Shown: positions 43,906 through 55,700, counted from the first letter of the stretch. The stretch: DNA of 64,000 bases from Proteles cristata cristata (GCA_017311185.1 JAESUZ010004533.1:558001-622000), one strand, 5' to 3'. The notes: generated by a model from the letters alone, not told the origin. Numbers and translations are program-made.

Positions 43906-44039
43906 GTTTAGATATTGTTATTATTACAATTACAATTAATATTATTAGTGATATAGCAGTTGAAATCTGATAAAAGTCCATGGAGATTATTTGGAGTAAG
44001 TTCCAAGGATATATAAGGCTTAAAATATAGAACCTTAGG

Positions 44040-44270
44040 CAGTGCCCGGGTGACTCAGTCGGTTAAGCGTCTGACTTCGGCTCAACTTCAGCTCAGGTAA
44101 TGATCTCTTGGTTCCTGGTTTCAAACCCTGTGTGGGGTTCTGTGCTGACAGCTCAGAGCCTGGAGCCTGCTTTAGCTTCTGTGTCTCCCTCTCCATCTGC
44201 CCCTCCCCCACTCATGCTCTGTTTCTGTCTCAATAATAAATAAACACCAAAAAAAAAAAAAATTAAAGAA
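44040..44270 (+). mobile_element. CAN-SINE with internal head duplication
   Basis: The head 'cagtgcccgggtgactcagtcgg' is followed by a doubled segment: 'acttcggctca' is immediately repeated as 'acttcagctca'. The tail is 'caataataaataaacacc(a)n'. The target-site duplication is AGAACCTTAGG at 44029-44039 and 44271-44281. Confidence 0.95.
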
Positions 44271-44329
44271 AGAACCTTAGGAAAAACTGGAAAAAAAAAG
44301 ATTAAAGATATTTAGACCAGAGAAGATAA

Positions 44330-44960
44330 GGCCAAAGAAAGAGAAAGCATATGGTACTGATATGGTGATCAAAGCATATGGTACTCTATAGGCTAAAAGA
44401 ATTAGAAGTTGAAATAAAAAATATCTTTACAATTTTTGGGTAGGGAAGACATCATAAAAAGAGTCAAAAGATGAGCAAACAGAGTAGGAGACAAAAAACA
44501 TAACACATAAACCAAACAGAGGGTACGGTATATAAACAAACTATCTTTATATTCAATTAATAAACACCATCCAATGAATAAGCACACAAAAATATACTGA
44601 GGCAATTTATATGTAAAAAGATGTCTAACCTCACCGTGGTCAAGAAAATTTAATTACAAGACACCATATTGGCAAAAATAGGGGCACCTGGGTGGCTCAG
44701 GCGGTTAAGGATCCAACTCTTGATTTCGGCTCAGGTCATGATCTCACGGCCTGTAGTTTCAAGCCCTGTGTCAGGCTTGGCTGACAGCTCAGAGCTGGAA
44801 GCCTGCTTCAGATTCTGTGTCTCCCTCTCTCCCTCCCCTGCTTGTGCTCTCTTTGTCTCTTTGAAAAGTAAATAAAAATTAAAAATTTTAAAAAATTTTT
44901 AAAAAGGATACAATATCAGCAAAAATCAAGCAAAGGAAGGCTTAAGGTAATTTCTAGAAA
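44330..44960 (+). mobile_element. Probable ancient L1 ORF2 fragment hosting a SINE
   Basis: 'atgtaaaaagatgtctaacctcacc' followed by 'ttacaagacaccatattggcaaaaa' resembles a worn L1 ORF2 segment (…AAAAGATGCTCAACCTCAC…ATACCAT…). A 15-bp direct repeat AAAGCATATGGTACT lies at 44344-44358 and 44371-44385. The SINE at 44681 lies inside this segment. Confidence 0.45.
44681..44907 (+). mobile_element. CAN-SINE, older class
   Basis: The head is 'ggggcacctgggtggctcag', with 'caactcttgatttcggctcag'. The probable duplication is ACCATATTGGCAAAAATA (44663-44680), repeated imperfectly as TACAATATCAGCAAAAAT after the tail near 44909-44926. Confidence 0.93.
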
Positions 44961-45429
44961 CCCACTGATTAAGGATATTTAGAATGGCCTTTGAGAGAAA
45001 TTTTGAATAAAAGCTCTCCAGATTGTACAGCAAAAGATCTTTTCCAATTCAGTCTTCAGTAGAAATAAAACAACAATAAAAAAGAAAAAATCAAAATTTA
45101 AAAATAGAAAACTTTTATCCTCCTTATCTTCTAGAAAAAAACCACAAGCTCTTTCTCTCATCCCCTCTCATTCCCAAATCTGGATGCCATCCAGATTGGG
45201 AAAAGTGGAGTTCTAAGAAGGCAACAGATGATTTGAAGCCTAAACAGTCTTTTTATATTTTCTTAAATTTCCTATGTTCATGCATAGTTAAAGATTTGGG
45301 CTATTTATCTCCAGTGGGAATTAAGATTGCTATTGATTTTTTTAAGTACCCCAAATTGAGGCAGTAAATGAACCTTTACAAAGTACAGGGCTTCAATTTT
45401 CTTTAAGAAGCGTTGCTAGAAAGATGGTA
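44961..45429. other. Unassigned AT-rich sequence
   Basis: I see nothing assignable here. Confidence 0.4.
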
Positions 45430-45446
45430 GGGACAGTCTTTTTTTT

Positions 45447-45657
45447 TTTTTTTTTTTTTTTATTTATTTCTAGGAGAGAGAGAGAGAGCGTGAGCAGGGA
45501 AGGATCAGAGAGAGAGGGAGTCACAGACTGAAATAGGCTCCAGGCTCTGAGCTGGCAGTCAGCACAGAGCCCTACGCAGGGCTCGAACCCACGAACCGCA
45601 AGATCATGATCTAAGCGAAAGTCGGACGCTTAACCGACTAAGCCACCCAGGCGCCCC
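45447..45657 (-). mobile_element. CAN-SINE, young diagnostic subfamily (copy 1)
   Basis: Reverse copy with head complement 'aagccacccaggcgcccc' and intact B-box 'gggctcgaacccacgaacc'. It carries the linked variants 'gactaagccac', 'ctaagcgaaagtcgg' and 'gagctggcagtcagcac', shared with the copies at 48101 and 59494. GGGACAGTCTTTTTTT flanks it at about 45430-45445 and 45658-45672. A pure poly(T) run marks a long A-tail. Confidence 0.96.
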
Positions 45658-45929
45658 GGGACAGTCTTTTTTTGAAGGTAGCTTACAGAACTCAGGTGTC
45701 CCAGAAAGTGTATTCTGGGTGGGTGATGGGCAGAAGTGAAGCACTGCTCTTTCTGAAGTTCTGCTAGCAGCCAGTCAGCCACCAATGAAAATGAGTTGAA
45801 TGTGACAGAATTGCAGGGCAGAATTCCTGGGGGAGATAGTGATGATGATTAGGGATAATGCCAAAGCAGAAAGTGTGAGAAGAATTGAAGAATAAATGTA
45901 TTCTTCAAAGTATTGAAGAATAAATGATA

Positions 45930-46101
45930 GCTCTTTTATTTTATTTATTTTGAGAAAGAGAGAGAGAGAGAGAAGAGGAAGGGGCAGAAGGAGAGACGGA
46001 GAGAGAAGAGCCTGAAGCAAGGCTCTATCTCACAAATGCTGAGATCATGACCTGAGCCTAAATCAAGAGTTGGACACTTAACCAAGCCACCCAGGCGTCC
46101 T
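45930..46101 (-). mobile_element. CAN-SINE, shortened older-class copy
   Basis: The A-tail complement 'tattttatttattttgag', GA repeat, 'gagatcatgacctgagc', 'aaatcaagagttgg' and head complement 'gccacccaggcgtcc' are present. The middle of the element is missing about 40 bases relative to the others. Confidence 0.9.
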
Positions 46102-47065
46102 GAGGTGATCTTATTGATAGATCATGAAACTGTTGTAGATATATCATTTTTAATTTCTCTAGAGCATTTCTTAAAAGCTCCAGTTTTTCAATAACAGAGA
46201 GAGGGAAAGAGGGAGAGAGAAAGAGAGAGAATGAATTAGAATGTGGGCTATATGAGGTTAACATTAGGCAGATTTAGGTAGATTTGCAATTGGATGAGCA
46301 GCCATATTCACAAAGTACCAGTTCAGAAAAGGAAGTACCCCCTAGGACTCTCTCACTTGTCTCCCTTCTCTGTAGATTGCTAGGGGGAAATGTGGTTTCA
46401 ATGAAGGTAGAAAATATGTTTATCAAATTTGAAAATAATGACAAATTGAATATCTCAATATACTAGCAAGGTTTTAAAAACCTCTAGAAACTAGAACAAA
46501 AGGACAAAAACAAAAGAAATATAATAGAGCTAAATGTAAGATTCAGCATTTATGTTTGAAAAAGTCACTTAGCCACTATAGGAGATAAAGGTCTGACTTG
46601 ACAGTAGTCCATTTAAAGAAAATCTGCACATTTAATGTGATCCAACCATGTGGTTCCTTCACTGAAAAAATTAACCCCATACAACAACTGCCCAAATATT
46701 AATGCAAGTGTAAGCTGTTTTAACAGAAAAGGAGTATCTATCTCTCAGGAAGTGATAGTCCAACTGCCTGTCATTGGTAGAACACATCCTAAAAGTAACA
46801 TTAGTGCTTTGAAGAAGGGCAGCCAAGATGGTTACAGGGTCTGGAAACCATGTGTCACAAGAAGCCTGGAGAAGGAAAGGAAGATGTCAGGGTCATCATC
46901 TCTATCAGGGAACGTTTAAAAAGGATGCCATGTAGAAAAAAAATGGTTTTTTGTTGTATTGGAAAGCAATACAGTAAAATGGATATATATTTTAACTATA
47001 TTAAAATGAGAATCTTTGAAGCCTGTTGTGGGCTTCATTATGATACAGTTAAGTTCTCATTTAGT
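46102..47065. other. Unassigned AT-rich sequence
   Basis: No gene or named repeat is seen. A GA-rich simple patch lies at 46195-46232. Confidence 0.4.
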
Positions 47066-47200
47066 AGATCTCAAACAAATCTTTACTGAGTACCTGTTTT
47101 GTGTCAAACACTTTTCTAGGGTCTGAGGGTAGACTGAGATGGTGGAGATTAAGAAAAGAATGAGTGGAGCTTGACAGAAAGTAAACAAATACATGGAGAT
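47066..47200 (-). mobile_element. L2-like 3' end, reverse
   Basis: 'tctcaaacaaatctttactgagtacctgttttgtgtcaaacac' in short blocks and 'tagggtctgagggtag' resemble the antisense L2 terminus. Confidence 0.5.
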
Positions 47201-48084
47201 GTTATTTTCCCCCTTATCCTTGGAATTAGGGCTTCAGCTCAAAGCTGAGGACCTGAAGAATTAAGTGCATCTCCAAATTCAAGGTGCTGATGACCGCTGC
47301 AACAGCCCTTCTGCAGTAAGTCCTGAGAGGCATCAAGTAAAAATGAGCTTGGCCACTAAACCCAGTCAATGTAAGAAGATGACTGAAAGGATAGGAGGCA
47401 GCATTTTGGGGGGGGTGCATATTCATAGCCTGGCAATTCCGTTCTTCCTCATGTGAGGAGGAAGGTCCTTTGCCCTCCTTGGAACTAAGTGAGTGGTACT
47501 TGAACCAATACTGGGGGTGCTGCCAGAATTGTGGACTAGCATCTCATTTCTTGGAAGAATCTGTAAGCCTTTTTTTCCCCCTGCCACTGGAGTAGAGTGG
47601 CAGAGGAGAAGAATTTTGGAGAGTATTCTTGGAGCCTAGCAGTAGAGCTTGCAGTTCTTTTCCATCCCTGATCCCTCTCTAAAGAGAAGAAAAAGTGGGT
47701 GTTTATTATGCACTTCTGATGATTCGGGGGGGGGCGGGTTGCATCTAAAGATAGACTCCCGAAGTCCACTGCAGAACCAAGGACAGGGGTGAGTGATGTA
47801 CCTGGAAATATGGAGCAGTATTTACACCATGCTGGTTACTGGTAGCCCTCAAGGTGGCAAGGTGGTGGTGGTGTTTGTGCAAGAGGACTCCAGGTGTTAG
47901 GGTGGCTGCACTTACAGTCATCTGCAGAGGAGCCAAATGCAGGAGCTGGACCATGTCTTCCGACTCTTAACTTGGAAAAAGGCAAAGGTGTCAGGGCTGC
48001 TGTCTTGGGAAGGAAAAGGAGAGGGTGCTTCCCTCAAAAAATATTCACTCCCCTTTTCAGCAGGTTCATTGTTAGATTCATCTT
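47201..48084. other. Unassigned sequence, locally less AT-rich
   Basis: No gene is supported. G-runs at 47407-47415 and 47725-47735 interrupt otherwise ordinary sequence. Short frames on both strands (47226-47456, 47745-47954) carry no motif. Confidence 0.4.
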
Positions 48085-48100
48085 AAATCAGAAAAAGACA

Positions 48101-48313
48101 GGGGTGCCTGGGTGGCTTAGTCGGTTAAGCGTCTGACTTTCGCTTAGGTCATGATCTCGCGGTTCGTGGGTTTGAGCCCCTCGTCGGGCTCTGTGCTGAC
48201 TGCCAGCTCAGAGCCTGGAGCCTATTTCAGAGTCTGTATCTCCCTGTCTCTCTGACCCTCCCCTGCTCATGCTGTCTCTCTCTCTCCTAGAAATAAATAA
48301 AAATATTTTTAAA
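48101..48313 (+). mobile_element. CAN-SINE, young diagnostic subfamily (copy 2)
   Basis: The head 'ggggtgcctgggtggcttag' is followed by 'gactttcgcttaggtc' and 'gctgactgccagctcag', with tail 'ctcctagaaataaataaa'. It is flanked by the exact 16-bp duplication AAATCAGAAAAAGACA at 48085-48100 and 48314-48329. Confidence 0.97.
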
Positions 48314-48379
48314 AAATCAGAAAAAGACATAGGAAACCTTTTACCACCAATGTGTGTTCAGGCACATAAAAAGATCTTC

Positions 48380-48505
48380 TGTGAAAATAATGGAGAAGGT
48401 GGTGCATGTGTAAGGGCAGGGGCATATGGGAGCTCTCTGTTCTTTCTGCTCAATTTTGCTGGGAACCTAACAATGCTCTAAGCAATAAAGTCTATTAAAA
48501 ATGAT
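48380..48505 (+). mobile_element. Ancient L1 3' UTR tip
   Basis: 'ggcatatgggagctctctg', 'ctgctcaattttgctgggaacc' and 'gctctaagcaataaagtctattaaaa' match the terminal part of the same type of old L1 3' end seen at 2555-2872. Confidence 0.75.
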
Positions 48506-48785
48506 AGCTTATCTGACAAGGAGGCTCCTTCTCTCTCAGAGTTGTCTAGAATTGATATGATTTTAATTGTTAAACTAAAGTAGCTATGGCTGTTTCTACT
48601 GGAGTAAGGCTAGCGCCTGTGTTTTTCAGAATGATGAAGATTTAGCTAAACAGAGATAACAGAGTTTGCTTCTGGGCAACTATCTTGTGGACTGTCTCTG
48701 AACAGGATATTGACTGCCAGTGAGTGGTACATGACTTGCAAGAGAAAAAAATAAGTAAATGTTGCAGATAAAAGAACTCCAAGAA
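48506..48785. other. Unassigned sequence
   Basis: I see nothing assignable here. Confidence 0.4.
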
Positions 48786-48890
48786 ATGCTTGCACATATG
48801 CCTCCACAGTGCCTGGCACGTACTGAGCTCCTAGTGCATGGCTGCTCATATGAATGAATGAACAAATGAACTAGTGAACTAAAAGCTCTT
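48786..48890 (+). mobile_element. L2-like 3' tip
   Basis: 'cagtgcctggcacgtactgagctc' followed shortly by 'tgaatgaatgaacaaatgaa' matches the L2 3' terminus with its TGAA tail. Confidence 0.55.
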
Positions 48891-49439
48891 GATCCCTAAA
48901 ACAGCTCATGATGGAACTAAAACAGCACACTTTAGTGGGAAAGAGGATGGGAGAAAAAATATGGTCATATCCTGGTAGTCAACTAGATTAAAACAAAGGA
49001 GAGAGAGAGTCTCTTCATTTGTACAGCAGCTCCTGTCCTGGGTGTAGAGGGTGAGACTGAGGTTCCAGGAGAGTCTGGTGTCTGAGGGGAGAAGGAGGGA
49101 ATACATTGAAAAAGAGAAAGAAAAGGAGCAGTGTGTAAAAAGAGTAGATTTCACTCTAGTTTCTACCGTAAGAAACTGTGGTCTAGACTGTGATGGGGAA
49201 GGGGAAGAGACTGGCTTTGAATTAACTTTGTGGTGGACCTTTGAAATGAAGAGATTTGAGTTTTAAATACTGGAATGAGACTGCTCTCAATCACAAGTGG
49301 CTGAAAAGCTATAGAGTTTGACTAAAAGGCCATACAGGACTGGCTCCTCTCAAGAAAGGGAGATTGATTTGGTACTGTTGGGGCAGTGTTTCATGTTTGG
49401 GTCCCCATAAGTGGAGATTTCTCCATAAGTTGGTTACAT
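48891..49439. other. Unassigned sequence
   Basis: No gene is named. The purine-rich 49085-49140 explains the Lys/Glu-rich short frame at 49051-49266. Confidence 0.4.
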
Positions 49440-49880
49440 AAAAATAACAGGGAGAATGAAGGAAATGAAATAGAATGGGTAATAAAGTATGAGAAGGGAA
49501 CAATGGGATGGAAGGCTGGAGCTTTCTAGGAAGGATGTAGGAGGGATTGCCCTGAGGAAGTAGTCTCTGGGCTGAAATCTTTGTGGAAAGAAGAACCCAG
49601 CCACATGAAGACACAAGTGGTGAACTCTGTAGGCAAAGGCAAGAGCAGGTACCAAGGCACTGAGGTGGGAACAGGTTTGGCTAAGGGCAAGGAACATACA
49701 CAGGACTGGTGTGATAAGGAGGAGGGAAGACAGGCCATGGAATAATGTGAGGGATCGGTTCCTGGGAGGCCTCAAAGGCCACAGGATGAAGTTGGACTTC
49801 ATTTTTAATGTGAAGTTAAGTTTTTGGAGGGTTCAGTCAGGAGAGGGACATGGTCTGATGTACGTGGTAGATGATTTGAG
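49440..49880 (-). mobile_element. L2 LINE fragment, reverse
   Basis: Antisense L2 landmarks in order: 'caaaggcaagagcaggtaccaaggcactgaggtggga' in parts, 'ggacttcatttttaatgtg', 'ttttggagggttcagtcagg' and 'gggacatggtctgat'. These mirror, in reverse, the order seen in the long L2 at 26540-27355. The three minus frames at 49309-49802 fall inside it and are not conserved domains. Confidence 0.6.
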
Positions 49881-50121
49881 TGCTGTGTGAAGAACAGAGA
49901 GAATGAGGGCAAGAGTAGAAACAGGGAGACTAATTCAACAGTAACTAGCTCTATTTTCTCAATTAAAATAGAGAAAAAAGTATTAAATCTCTATTGCTAG
50001 TGTCACCATTAATGATGAATAGAGAAGAGCCCCCAGGGAACTGTGGAAACTCCTGCTGGCTAATGCTGGACAGATAGTTTTCTCTGTCCCTCTGTTTAAG
50101 TGTAAAATAATTGCTTTTGAA
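49881..50121. other. Unassigned spacer
   Basis: I see nothing assignable here. Confidence 0.4.
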
Positions 50122-50230
50122 ATAATAACAGCTGCCACATATTGAGTGCTTACTATGTGCCACGGCTTGTGCTTGGCATGTTAATTCATCTTACCTTATT
50201 TAGTCCTCACAAGAATATGCACCAGAAATG
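50122..50230 (-). mobile_element. MIR SINE fragment, reverse
   Basis: 'gctgccacatattgagtgcttactatgtgcca' in short blocks, then 'tagtcctcacaagaa', gives reverse MIR order. Confidence 0.75.
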
Positions 50231-51302
50231 CTGTAGAAGAGGTAGCAGCTGTTAATAATCAAATATAAGACTTGACAAGCTATCAATTTAGTCAAGCAAT
50301 TGATTAGCCATGCAGTGATTTGAAACCAATTCCGTATTTGACTAAATTCCATCTTTTCTAAAAATGACTTTATTTACAGGCTTAGCCTTGGAGAAAAGAC
50401 TTTCATATCAAAAGAAACACTTGAAATATTCTTCTCTAGATGCAGAGATATTTTGAAGTCACAGGCATTGTCAGGAATACATCTCAGAAAAATTACCAAG
50501 TCATTTTCTAAAGTGCCCTTCAGATGTTATGGTTTTTAATATTCTGAAATTTTGTGGTGTGTAGAAAACCCACATTGAAACCCAGTATTTATAGAGGATC
50601 TCACTTTAATGAACAAACAAGATCCCATGGAGCTGTGCAAACATTGAGTGAAGGATGACCATGGATTTAAAATTGGAAATTTTTGTCAAGGAGATTATTT
50701 TTTGGTCTGTCTCCATGAATTCAATTTTACAGTTTTTTAGTTGATGAAATGATCAAAGCCTTTTGCTTCTGAGTTAACATCCCTTTGAAATGTAAAATTA
50801 ATAGTTTCAAACTTAAAGGAGAAATAATCATGGTTTTAGGTTTCAGAATATAACCAGTTGTGAATATTTGGAAAATGCAATTCCTCTTTAAAAACAGGAA
50901 ATTAACCTCTTTTCTGTACAGGTGAAAGTCTTCTCTGTGTTTGTTCCTTTTGCATAAATCTGTGCGATTCAACTGACAGTGTGAATGTTGTTGGCACTAA
51001 TTGATAATGAAAACTAAAGAAATATGTTTTGCCATAATAAGAAACTATAAATAATGGATGAATAAATAAAATTCATAAACATTTTAATTTTATTCTAAAT
51101 AAAGAAGCATCATGATAAAAGCAGAGAAAGCCTGTTATAAAGGAAATGGCTTGGGAAGCCAAACCACTACTGAAAACGTAAAGAAATATTCCTTCTGAGT
51201 ATTAGAGAGAAAAAGTGGAGAGGTGAAGCTACATACAAATGGTGACACATTCAAGAGCAAGGGACACAGATGTGTTTCTAGAAAGCCAGTATTTTTTATA
51301 TC
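50231..51302. other. Unassigned AT-rich sequence
   Basis: No gene or named repeat is seen. Confidence 0.4.
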
Positions 51303-51460
51303 TAATAAGTTATTACCGTATTGAGTGCCTACCTTGTGGCAGGCTTTTTCTAGGTGCTGCAAAATATGTTATCGTAATACAGATACTATTATTCCCAGTG
51401 TATAGATGAAAAATTAAATGGGAAGTTTTGAACTCAGGTCACTATACTACACTGCCTTTT
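51303..51460 (-). mobile_element. MIR SINE fragment, reverse
   Basis: 'attgagtgcctaccttgtggcagg', 'atactattattcccagtgtatagatgaaaaa' in parts and 'gaactcaggtcactatac' are in reverse MIR order. Confidence 0.72.
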
Positions 51461-52587
51461 AGGTGTTGTAAAAAGCTATGAAATTTGGGTGGTTGGTGAA
51501 ATAAAATGTATACAAAGGTATAATATTCTGCCATAAAAATCAATGGGATTTTATTGACTAGTAAAAAACTGCTTAGCCACTGATACCTTCTTTCTTTCCT
51601 GGTTTACATGCTTCCTCTTAGAAAAAATGATCTTGAAAACTGGGCTTGATCTATTCTTAGTTGCCTTTTTGTCAGTGACTGAATCTTTTGCTCTCCCTTT
51701 ATCTTTCTCACCCCCCAAAGCATCGTCATGTCTTTTCTCCTGCCAAAGGGGGATGAAGGGAGCAGTCTGAGAAGATTTGGGTTGGATAGCCATTATGGTC
51801 ATTAGAATTTTTAAAATTTTTGTATTTTATATTAAAAATTGACATTTGCAATAGAAACTCTATTATATACTTGATGATCCATTTTTTAATGAATTAAAGT
51901 TTGGACTGATCCTCCAAACATCAGGAGGAGGATGTTGTCTGATACTCCAGACAATCTGTACAATATACAGTGAAATCCTATTTGAAGAACTACTACTTCA
52001 AACATTACTTAAAATTCTGATCTTTTCCATGCAGTGATACATACAGCCACAATAAAATTTGTTGGGGGGGGAAAAAAAGAAACACCATCAAAACAGAGAA
52101 AGGTAATAAGTGATACTGTCCTAAGAAGATCCAAACATAACTTACTATAAATTACTATCATGTTTGGGCTGTGAGCCAGCTAGTTCTTAGACAAAAAAAG
52201 TTAGAACTGATAAGTACAATTTTAATATTGCTGCCACTTATTAAAGACCTAAAGCATAGGTTTGGATGACATATTGTTTTACCAGAATTCAAATCAATTA
52301 CAAAGCTGGTATAGAAGGAAACAAAAATTTAAAGCTACTCCAAAAGCCAGAGAGATGAAAATTGCCCATATTTTTTGTTGTATTTTGGAGTTTTCTTTTT
52401 AATCCAAATCTAATCTTGAAATGTATTTACTAACCTAAAAATGGTTGAATTTGGTTCCACAAATTTAATAGGTAGGAATTAATGTGGCTTAATTAATATA
52501 TTTTCTAAAAATGTTTTTGTGTGACTGAGGTCCCTGTGTTATAATACCGTGAAAAGTGGTATGTTTTATAGTGACATTATGGATGAG
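51461..52587. other. Unassigned AT-rich sequence
   Basis: No gene is supported. The minus frame 51551-51802 has no motif. A G8/A7 patch is at about 52064-52078. Confidence 0.4.
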
Positions 52588-52600
52588 TATTGCCTTTTTC

Positions 52601-52850
52601 ATTTATTTTTTAAAAAACTTTTAAAGTTTATTTATTTTGAGAGAGAGAGGGAGAGAGAGGTGGGAAGAGAGATGAGGAGAGAGAGAATCCTAAGGAGGCT
52701 ACATGCTGTCAGTATAGAACTCAATGCAGATTCAAACTCACGAGCCATTTGATCATGACCTGAGCAGATGGGTCATACATGGCTCAGCACATGGACCTGG
52801 TCCAACCAAGAGTTGGACCCTTAATTGACTGAGCCACCCAGTTGCCCTGA
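52601..52850 (-). mobile_element. CAN-SINE, older class with internal insertion
   Basis: Reverse copy: 'aagtttatttattttgagagag', 'gatcatgacctgagcaga', then about 35 extra bases ('tgggtcatacatggctcag' and on), then 'ccaagagttggac' and 'gagccacccagttgcc'. The flanking duplication TATTGCCTTTTTC is at 52588-52600 and 52851-52863. The extra bases are not found in the other copies here. Confidence 0.93.
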
Positions 52851-52863
52851 TATTGCCTTTTTC

Positions 52864-54644
52864 TAAGTAAAGTGTACTTAGGGATACTTAATATAGGTAT
52901 AATTACACAGATTTAGAAGATCTACTATTTTGACTTATTGATTGAACTGGATTGATAACTGTATTGATTAATTTTTTTTCTTTTATATCACCACTATATA
53001 GCTATAGTGACTAAATTGACCAATAGTATTTGGTTGACTTTCTGGATGTTTACCTCACTTAGTTTTCACCTTTATTAGTAGAAAAATTACCAAAGAGAGG
53101 AAATAATATAACAGTTTCGGTTTGAGCTTATTATATTTCTTAGAGGTTCATTTCTGTTAAATAAAAAAAAAAGAAAAAACAAAACTCTCTTTGTAGTACT
53201 TCTTTGGTTTCAGATCCTTAAAGGAAGTGGTTGGTGAGGTGTGGGGCTTTTAAGACTGGTGGTGAGGGTAGGGTTTTGTTGGAAAACATTCCTGGCCATC
53301 GTGCTCTACAGCATAGAAGCCAAGGCTTCAGTCTCTCTGCTTCTCTTGGTCTCTGGCTTTGGCTCTGTCTCTGTCTCTCTTCTTTAAATAATAACTGCTG
53401 TATTTGCAATACTTGTAAATGTAAGTGAGAGCAAGTGGCTTTCTCCTACAGCAGACTTTTGAAAAATGTGAAGATATTATTCCTCGTAAGCATTTAGAAC
53501 TGAAGTTGAAAGACTAGAAAGTGTTGGCAATTGTACATCACACAATTGCTTATCTCTTTTTCGATAATGTACTGTTCAGCACAGCATACATTCCCTTAGG
53601 AAGCTTGGTGGAATTGCCCTTTCTTCCACTTAGAAAGGGAGCTTTAATTTCCTTCCTGTATCTACTCTGAGTGGTAATTGGACATTGAGATTCTTGTTTC
53701 CTGATTTATGATGATGATTAGGGCAACAGAGGAATAATACAAATTTGGCCACTCTAACATAAAATAAAATGAAACATCCTCTGAATAATTACAAGGCAAT
53801 AATGATGGTTCTCCTCTCTCTCCCCGCCACCTTCCTAGGAAAGAACCCAGGAAGCAGCATGTTTAGATTCACAGGTGGATTGATGTTTTTGAGACTGACC
53901 AAAGAAATGCTACCATTCATAGTTATTTCAAGAAAAAAAATTCTCAGTATCCATAAATAGTACTACTGTTTCAGCACTAGGATCCTACTTACAATTGTTT
54001 TACTCTCACTGTATTTTATCTGCCAGATTGCCCTGAAAGGAGTGAGATAATCAGAAAGACAACTCATCAGACTCCTCAGAGAGGTGATGCTTGGTAGGGG
54101 ACTCCCCTCTGCTCTCCTAGGGGAGATTTTTGCTGTGCTGGTTCAAGCAGAGGGAGACAGACAGCTGAGGGGCAGACAGCCGTGAATGTAAGGGTCACAG
54201 AAAGATGAGAGCAGGGGGATTTGTCAGGAAGCATACCCCATCCTTAGCACACTCTGTTCAGGGCTGTGCCCAGAAATATCCTCCACCCCGTGTCTATAGG
54301 ACAAAGAAAGTGAGTCCTCAAATTTCTTTTCTGTGAACTGTGCTTTATGGTTTGTGATTACATAATACTAACTTAGTCTTTTGAAAATGGAAACAGTCCT
54401 GAAAATATTTTATATGTGGTCTGCATGATGTTCCAATAATGGCTGCAATTGATTTTTTACCATCCTATGTTTAGAATCCTTGCTTTGGAATTTAAGTAGA
54501 AACCCTCTCTTCATGTTGCACTTAATTAGGTCGGGATCTGTTCTGTAGGAACAGATTTTACTAGCTTTTGCTTCTATTCCCTTTAATGAAAATTCCTCAA
54601 ATGCAGTTCACTATGGGAAGTGGGCAAAAGAGAAAGGAGATAAT
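52864..54644. other. Unassigned sequence
   Basis: No gene or named repeat is supported. 54060-54330 is less AT-rich than its surroundings and contains the near-palindrome AGGGGACTCCCCT at 54096-54108. Confidence 0.4.
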
Positions 54645-54830
54645 GTTTGTAGAGAGCTTAGAGCAGTGAAGGCCTTTGTGTACACTGTGTTTGTTTATAA
54701 AGGATCTCATTTAATACTCACACAATGTAGGTATTCAGGAAGCTAAAGCTGAGACAGAATGGGTCACTTGCTTCAGGTAACATAATTAGCATGTGATAGA
54801 GCAGATTCAAATCCTAGACTGGACACACTT
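54645..54830 (-). mobile_element. MIR SINE, reverse
   Basis: 'ggatctcatttaatactcacacaatgtagg' in parts, 'gctaaagctgagacagaatggg', 'cataattagcatgtgatagagcagattcaaatcc' in parts, in reverse MIR order to about 54830. Confidence 0.8.
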
Positions 54831-55449
54831 TACAGTGAAATCTGTGCTGTGGTGGACAACATTGTAGAATGTGCCAGTGTAATGATTCTTGGTGAAGCTA
54901 GCCAGAGCTGACTTCACATATGCTTCAAAGTGGGAGTGTCATGACAAATCAATGTGTATAATTAGGAAAAGGAAAATGTTCAAAACCAATTTATGCTTTA
55001 ATAGCTAAAAAAGCACTGGTCTTCTGCCAAATTGACATATATTTTTGGAACCATATAAAGATACTCCTTTATATGCTACTTATGATAAACAGTGCCATTT
55101 AAATGTCCACCACCTGCTACAGCACATGGCTGAGTTGTCAGAACAACACTTCCATTACTTCCTCAGATGGTCTTGATTAAAGTACAATGATGGAGAAAAG
55201 AATTTTTTTTCAAGAAAATGTTATGATGTGACAACTAGAGTCCTTTAAATAAACTTTTTTCTGTGGTTTACAGAAACAACTTCCAGGGGATAATTTGTAC
55301 AGCTTGATTATTCCATGTATTTGTGGAAATAACAGTGCCCATGCTGTAAAAAGGGACTAGAAATGGTTTTATATCCCTATTTCTATCTATCTCATCCCTA
55401 CTTTGATCATCCTTGATGACGATAACATCCCTCTCCCCAACTACATTTC
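54831..55449. other. Unassigned AT-rich sequence
   Basis: I see nothing assignable here. Confidence 0.4.
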
Positions 55450-55700
55450 TGTACCAATTAGGGATTACACTTGACTGTAAGTAACAGAAACTAGTCTACA
55501 CTGACTTAAGCAAATGGGAGGCAGCTTCCTCTCATAATACAACACCCACAGGTAGAGGATCTGGAATGAGTGCAGTGTCTCCAGGATGTCATTGTAGTTC
55601 CAGGCACCCTCTAGCTTTCAATCTTATGGTTACCTTACATTATAAGATGGTGTGGCTTCTTCACTTCTGGCCTCACAGTGTCAGTCAGGGTAGGGAAGAG
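55450..55700 (+). repeat. Dispersed repeat copy A, family unassigned
   Basis: 'gactgtaagtaacagaaactagtct', 'ctgacttaagcaaatgggagg' and later 'gtagttccaggcaccc' resemble a common mammalian dispersed repeat that reads 'cccaactcaa-tggcttaa-caaa…tccaggggtag'. A second, shorter copy in this window is at 62945-63110. I cannot name the family. Confidence 0.45.

Noticed and set aside
49309..49802. Three overlapping minus frames (70-122 codons) as a coding exon
   Set aside because: They fall within a stretch that reads as antisense L2, and no L2 ORF2 domain remains.
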